Assembly: GCA_003164715.1 (NCBI GenBank) | Contig: PLTZ01000057.1 | Coordinates: 1-35,644, forward strand | DNA: 35,644 bases | From: Opitutaceae bacterium | GTDB lineage: Bacteria > Verrucomicrobiota > Verrucomicrobiia > Opitutales > Opitutaceae | Direction of reading: 5' to 3' | Part shown: one piece after another, positions 32,023 to 35,644 of the stretch | Position numbering within the stretch: position 1 is the first letter of the stretch | Layout of the letters: each line of letters starts with the position of its first letter | The notes under the pieces: generated by a model | Seen by the model: the letters and a program-made list of their open reading frames with translations, nothing else | Databases searched by the model: none | What the model was told of the DNA's origin: nothing | Made by a program: the position numbers and the translations under genes

Positions 32023-32956
32023 GAAGCGTTGCCGATGTGACCGTTGATGGGCTATCTCCAGAAAATCGCTGGATCCAATTTATGCCGTCCGTAGAGGTCT
32101 CGATGGTGCCCCGGTCGCCAGCCGCGACCCAGTAGCCGTTTCCATAAATCAGTCCCCTGAGTATCGCCGTCGTGCTAGGTGAAGTCGTGCTGTTTGACCA
32201 AGTACCACCAAAAAACAGAGTATTGGCGTTGTTAATAATCGTTCCGCCACTACCGATGCCAATGGCAATAGGATTCGAATACAGCGACCAATTCGAATAA
32301 AGTGCCTCAATATTCTGGCTTGTTCCGCTGTTATTGGAAAACGCAAAACCCGGAGTCGCAGAGTTGACGCCCCTCAGAAGTACTCCGCCTTCGCCGCTCA
32401 CCAAAATGGATCCCATAATAGTCCCAGCGGTCTCAGAAAATGTTACACCATAAAGAGACCCCGAGACCCCCGATGGCTGAATTGACCAAGCTTGGGCGTC
32501 AGGCGACGTCAAGATCGTACCATTGTCGCCCACCGCAATATACGTGCAGAAATTAGGGTTATTGTACCCAACGTAATCGGGAACCCCCGTAAAGAACACC
32601 CCATTGAGCTTGTTGGTTGTCCCCGAGATTTCTCGCACCCACGTCTTGAGATCGGTCGAGACAAGGATGGTACCTTGGTCTCCTACGACCACCCATCCCT
32701 TCGGGCCGTAAGCGATCGACAGGAGCCATCTTCCTGGAGCAATCGCCTGATTGGTCCAAGTCAGACCGTCAATAGAGGTCAAAAGGTTCCCCTGATTCGT
32801 CACTGCGGCGAAGGTGCCGTTGGCGTAGGTAATGCACCAAATGTCGTCTGTGACTCCTGAGGGGCTGTAGTTGCTCCAGAAGACTTGAGCGAAGCTCGGC
32901 GTCACGGTCGCCAGACTGAACAGGACTGCACCGAGCAACTGTTTCATTGAGTTCAT
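31544..32956 (-). CDS. Secreted BNR/Ycf48-like propeller protein with Opitutaceae-type C-terminal domain, copy 1
   Basis: 470 residues from the ATG at 32956 (an ATG at 32947 directly before the signal peptide is equally possible). Signal KQLLGAVLFSLATVTPSFAQ, then propeller repeats built around GNLLTSIDGLTW, GTILVSTDLKTW, GTILTSPDAQAW and GTIETSTDGINW with YGNGYWVAAGD strands. The last 130 residues (GNVSTRGYVSSVQTFIGGFV to EAYTN) form a domain common at the end of secreted Opitutaceae proteins, perhaps a cell-surface or secretion module. No catalytic residues are recognised. It starts 6 bases after copy 2 ends, so the two are probably one transcript. The central third is much less GC-rich than the rest of the window. 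Confidence 0.83.
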   Translation of the reverse strand: MNSMKQLLGAVLFSLATVTPSFAQVFWSNYSPSGVTDDIWCITYANGTFAAVTNQGNLLTSIDGLTWTNQAIAPGRWLLSIAYGPKGWVVVGDQGTILVSTDLKTWVREISGTTNKLNGVFFTGVPDYVGYNNPNFCTYIAVGDNGTILTSPDAQAWSIQPSGVSGSLYGVTFSETAGTIMGSILVSGEGGVLLRGVNSATPGFAFSNNSGTSQNIEALYSNWSLYSNPIAIGIGSGGTIINNANTLFFGGTWSNSTTSPSTTAILRGLIYGNGYWVAAGDRGTIETSTDGINWIQRFSGDSPSTVTSATLLSAAYSSTLQRFVVTGMGGTILVSNPPPTVFGNVSTRGYVSSVQTFIGGFVIQGTAPRTVLIRADGPVLSTFSVSSPLPDPVLTVYDSKGNVIATNTGWTTNSTPGTISTAALEVGAFALPNPSADSALQLTLPPGAYTAQITSAKGNSGIALFEAYTN

Positions 32957-32962
32957 CACGCG

Positions 32963-33441
32963 CTAGTTGGTGTACGCCTCGAACAAGGCTATGCCTGAGT
33001 TGCCCTTGGCCGAGGTGATCTGTGCCGTGTAGGCCCCCGGCTGTAGCGTCAGCAATAGGGCCGAATCCGCGCTCGAACTTGGCAGGGCAAATGCGCCCAC
33101 TTCAAGAGCTGCCGTAGAAATCGTGCCCGGGTTCGTGTTGGATGACCATCCCGTGTTCGTCGCGATAACGTTTCCTTTCCCGTCGTAAACCGTGAGGACC
33201 GGGTCAGGCAGCGGGCTCGGTACTTCGAAACTGCCCAGCACTGGGCCGTCACCTCGGATCAAGACCGTGCGCGGGGCAGTACCCTGAATCACGAAGCCGC
33301 CGATAAAGGTCTGGGCGCTGCTGACATAGCCACGGGTGGACACGTTCCCGAACACGGTGGGCGGGGGGTTGGATACGAGGATGGTGCCGCCCGTGCCAGT
33401 GATCACGAAGCGTTGCAGTTGAGACGAGTAGGCTGCGCTCA
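32963..33441. repeat. Direct repeat unit 2 (3' part of propeller gene copy 2)
   Basis: Partner of the repeat at 31544-32022, including identical stop codon context (CTAGTTGGTGTACGCCTCG on the plus strand). Confidence 0.8.
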
Positions 33442-34420
33442 GGAGTGTTGCTGTACTGAGTGTCGAGGGGCTGTCGCCCGAGTAACTCTGCACCCAGTCT
33501 ATGCCATCTGTGGACCTAAAGATAGTGCCCTGTTCGCCAGCGGCGATCCAGTATCCGTTACCATAGGTAAGACCGCGAAAATCAACAGAAGGTATACCGG
33601 AAGAAGCGACAAAATTGTTACTTCCAATGGTCGTACCAACACTTGCTCCAAGACCCGAAAATATAATCCCATTGCCCACAATTACGGTCTCACCGTTAGC
33701 ACCCATCTCAGTCTGGGGGTTAATAGGACCAGGAGCATAATTTAGAATAGCTTCCATGTCTTGTGTCGGAATCACCACTCCCGGTCCGCCCCCTGGCGGT
33801 TGTATAGTCTCATGTATAATTGCAAGATTTGTCCCGGTAGAGTTTGCGCCCAACAGCACGCCATTCTCCCCGCACACCAAAAAGTTTGTCACTGGTCCAA
33901 GGATACCATCCAAGGGAGTCGCTGCACCTGTAAGAGTGATGCCATGCAGGAACCCCGTAACGCCCGGTATCGCTGGTTGAAGCACCCAATTCTGAGCGTC
34001 AGGTGATTCAACAATCGTACCTGCTTCTCCTACGGCCATCCAGATGGATCCGTTATAGAGCACACCGTTCAGTTTGTTGGAGGTGGCTGAGGTTGCGTGA
34101 ATCCACGTCTTGAGGTCAGACGACACGAGAATCGTGCCCTTGTCGCCGACGACTACCCAGATGCCGTTTCCGTAGGTAATGGACACCAACCATACACCCG
34201 CATCGATAGCTTGGCTGCTCCAGTTGAGTCCGTTGGTGGAGGTCAACAGGTTCCCCTGCGACGTGACGGCGGCAAACGTGCCGTTAGCGTAGGTCACACA
34301 CCAGATGTCATCGGTGACTCCTGAGGGGCTGTAGTTGCTCCAAAAAATCTGTGCAGGGCTGGTCGTGACCAATGCCGCTGCAAACATTACAAACAAGGCG
34401 AGAGTTTTCCGGAGGTTCAT
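32963..34420 (-). CDS. Secreted BNR/Ycf48-like propeller protein with Opitutaceae-type C-terminal domain, copy 2
   Basis: 485 residues from the ATG at 34420, with signal LALFVMFAAALVTTSPAQ. It shares the first 130 or so residues (IFWSNYSPSGVTDDIWCVTY) and the last 190 or so with copy 1, nearly identical at the C-terminal domain. The centre (about residues 150-290, with HETIQPPGGGPGVV) is diverged and of different length. Repeats of the type GTILVSSDLKTW and GTIFRSTDGIDW indicate the same propeller. It is the promoter-proximal gene of the pair. Function unknown; a secreted binding or surface protein is the most that can be said. Confidence 0.83.
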   Translation of the reverse strand: MNLRKTLALFVMFAAALVTTSPAQIFWSNYSPSGVTDDIWCVTYANGTFAAVTSQGNLLTSTNGLNWSSQAIDAGVWLVSITYGNGIWVVVGDKGTILVSSDLKTWIHATSATSNKLNGVLYNGSIWMAVGEAGTIVESPDAQNWVLQPAIPGVTGFLHGITLTGAATPLDGILGPVTNFLVCGENGVLLGANSTGTNLAIIHETIQPPGGGPGVVIPTQDMEAILNYAPGPINPQTEMGANGETVIVGNGIIFSGLGASVGTTIGSNNFVASSGIPSVDFRGLTYGNGYWIAAGEQGTIFRSTDGIDWVQSYSGDSPSTLSTATLLSAAYSSQLQRFVITGTGGTILVSNPPPTVFGNVSTRGYVSSAQTFIGGFVIQGTAPRTVLIRGDGPVLGSFEVPSPLPDPVLTVYDGKGNVIATNTGWSSNTNPGTISTAALEVGAFALPSSSADSALLLTLQPGAYTAQITSAKGNSGIALFEAYTN

Positions 34421-34459
34421 GGTGGGCTGTCTTGGGCGGTCGAGCCCGTCGCTGCTGCT

Positions 34460-34488
34460 AAGTTACAAGGCTTGCGTTTCAGGGGCAA
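34460..34488 (-). promoter_or_regulatory. Putative promoter of the secreted propeller pair
   Basis: On the minus strand TTGCCC (34488-34483) is followed after 17 bases by TAACTT (34465-34460), a moderate sigma70-type match. It would give a leader of roughly 33 bases before the ATG at 34420. Confidence 0.35.
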
Positions 34489-34610
34489 TACCTGGCGTTG
34501 ACCCAAAGACCATGACAACTGGACCGTCCAAACCCGCTATTGGCTCCGACCCCAGAAAGACCGCCTAACCTCACCACCGTTCTGCCGCGCAGTTGCGGCG
34601 CTGGCGGAGG

Positions 34611-34728
34611 CCCTCGCCCACACCGAACCCGACTCCGTCCCCGTCCCCCGCACCGTCCCCGACCCCATCGCCCACACCCACGCGGGTGCCCACACCGACG
34701 CCGAGTCCGACGCCCGCGCCCACATAGG
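34611..34728 (+). repeat. Low-complexity proline/threonine/serine-coding stretch, possible gene remnant
   Basis: Degenerate CC(N)AC(N)-type hexamer repetition. Read in the plus frame with codons at positions divisible by three, it gives a run of alternating Pro and Thr/Ser (PSPTPNPTPSPSPAPSPTPS, then further PTP units) ending in TAG at 34728. This is typical of linkers in secreted enzymes. A TAA at 34566-34568 closes the frame upstream and no ATG is present, so it is a remnant or chance repeat, not a gene. Confidence 0.5.
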
Positions 34729-34793
34729 CTCCTGGGGCGTACGCCGTCCGAAGGTGGTGGTCCAAAACTCCTTTCTAAGGTACACTTCATCCC

Positions 34794-35408
34794 ATGAAGA
34801 CCCTGCGTTTCTTCGCTGTCACACTGCTCGTCTGCGCCGGATTGTCGGCGCAAGATCTTAATCTTCCGGCCCCGCAAAAGACAGGCGGGATGCCGCTGAT
34901 GGATGCGCTGGCCAAACGCGCCACCGCGCGGTCCTTCGATTCCAAGGATCTTTCAACCCAGCAACTCTCCGACCTTTTATGGGCCGCCTGGGGCATCAAC
35001 CGCCCGGATGGGAGACGCACTGCGCCGTCGGCCCGCAATAATCAAGAGATCGATGTTTACGCCCTCCTGAAGACCGGCGTCTTCGTCTATGTCGCCAATG
35101 GCCACCGGCTCAGCCAGATTTCATCGGAGGACTGTCGGGCGCTCGGCGGTACCCAGTCCTTCGTGAAGGACGCGCCCGTGACGCTGATTCTCGTGGCGGA
35201 CCTCGCCAAAGTGGGCGGGGCTGGCAAGGACATGGCCCTCATCGGCACCGGCTTCATTTCGCAAAACGTCTACCTCTATTGTGCGTCGCAGGGCCTGGCC
35301 ACTGGTGCACGGGCGTCCGTGGACAAGGCCGCGTTGGGTCCGAAGCTGAAGCTGCGACCGGATCAGTTAATCGTGCTGGCCCAGTCGGTCGGGTATCCAA
35401 AACCGTAG
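34794..35408 (+). CDS. Exported nitroreductase-family (SagB/ThcOx-type) protein
   Basis: 204 residues from the ATG at 34794. A signal peptide (TLRFFAVTLLVCAGLSAQ) is followed by one nitroreductase-like flavin domain. The FMN-phosphate-contacting start KRATARSFDS, the stretch LSDLLWAAWGINRPDGRRTA and PSARNNQEIDVYAL match the family, as does the C-terminal part ISQNVYLYCASQGLATGARA. Members use FMN and NAD(P)H or catalyse oxidative chemistry; secreted versions of unknown substrate are common in anaerobes and in Verrucomicrobiota/Bacteroidota. Full length for the short single-domain type. It stands alone, upstream of and convergent with tRNA-Phe. Confidence 0.85.
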   Translation: MKTLRFFAVTLLVCAGLSAQDLNLPAPQKTGGMPLMDALAKRATARSFDSKDLSTQQLSDLLWAAWGINRPDGRRTAPSARNNQEIDVYALLKTGVFVYVANGHRLSQISSEDCRALGGTQSFVKDAPVTLILVADLAKVGGAGKDMALIGTGFISQNVYLYCASQGLATGARASVDKAALGPKLKLRPDQLIVLAQSVGYPKP

Positions 35409-35477
35409 CAGCCCCAGTTCTTGTCACCGACCCCCAATCTTTTAACTAGACCCCAACTAAACCCCCCGTCTTGAGAG

Positions 35478-35553
<76 letters not shown>

Positions 35554-35572
35554 GACTGAAGACGAGTGGCCG

Positions 35573-35602
35573 GTATTACGCCCCTATCAAACGGAGTGAC
35601 AA
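35573..35602 (-). promoter_or_regulatory. Putative promoter of tRNA-Phe
   Basis: On the minus strand TTGTCA (35602-35597) precedes TAATAC (35578-35573) with an 18-base spacer, placing the start of transcription roughly 13 bases before the mature tRNA 5' end. Confidence 0.45.
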
Positions 35603-35644
35603 GCAATTTCGCAGGCCTCGGCAGTCAGACCTATAGAGATCCTG

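Larger units (their letters stand above)
34421..34793. other. Intergenic region upstream of the propeller pair and the nitroreductase-like gene
   Basis: 373 bases between divergent genes. The left third contains the promoter candidate of the propeller pair (34460-34488). The right half contains a proline/threonine-type low-complexity stretch (34611-34728). No intact gene with a plausible start is seen on either strand. The glycine/valine-rich minus-strand reading across the same bases looks like the reverse of the repeat. Confidence 0.55.

Noticed and set aside
34571-34765. A 64-codon minus-strand Gly/Val/Asp repeat protein
   Set aside because: It is the reverse reading of the proline-type low-complexity repeat and has no support beyond an open frame.

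Overview
The window looks like a chromosomal segment of a high-GC Verrucomicrobiota bacterium, most likely Opitutales/Opitutaceae-like. This is inferred from protein family content: two secreted propeller proteins with the C-terminal domain typical of Opitutaceae secreted proteins, a XylR-type LacI/AraC hybrid regulator, large FG-GAP/ASPIC-UnbV proteins, and many exported glycoside hydrolases. I call 20 protein genes and one tRNA. Almost none of the genes has a recognisable Shine-Dalgarno sequence.

Left part (1-4320): a terminator-like hairpin at the edge, a secreted TolB-like propeller protein and a small esterase (both minus strand), then a secreted YyaL/SSP411-like protein whose thioredoxin CxxC motif has become SxxS.

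Central-left part (4322-14891): a plant-polysaccharide locus. A minus-strand operon (GH130 phosphorylase-like enzyme, XylR-type regulator, DUF5060-containing GH-A glycosidase) diverges from a plus-strand operon (GH28, Tat-exported GH5). An exported AGE-family sugar 2-epimerase (minus) then diverges from an SSS sodium:solute symporter (plus).

Central part (15051-24999): a large polytopic membrane protein with a possible GT-C-like N-terminus diverges from a tandem pair of 1200-residue FG-GAP/ASPIC-UnbV proteins. Both members of the pair carry the same promoter-like box immediately upstream of the start codon.

Central-right part (25013-31454): a tightly coupled minus-strand operon in which consecutive genes overlap by ATGA. 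It encodes a cytoplasmic cellobiose/mannobiose 2-epimerase, a GH130 4-O-beta-D-mannosyl-D-glucose phosphorylase, and an exported alpha/beta hydrolase fused to a 5'-nucleotidase-C-like tail. A sugar-efflux-type MFS transporter diverges from it. Epimerase plus phosphorylase is the known route for beta-mannobiose (mannobiose to Man-Glc to Man-1-P + Glc), so with the GH5 enzymes and transporters the window reads as a beta-mannan/hemicellulose utilisation region.

Right part (31455-35644): two adjacent, paralogous, lower-GC secreted propeller proteins, a proline/threonine-type low-complexity stretch, an exported nitroreductase-fold protein, and tRNA-Phe(GAA).
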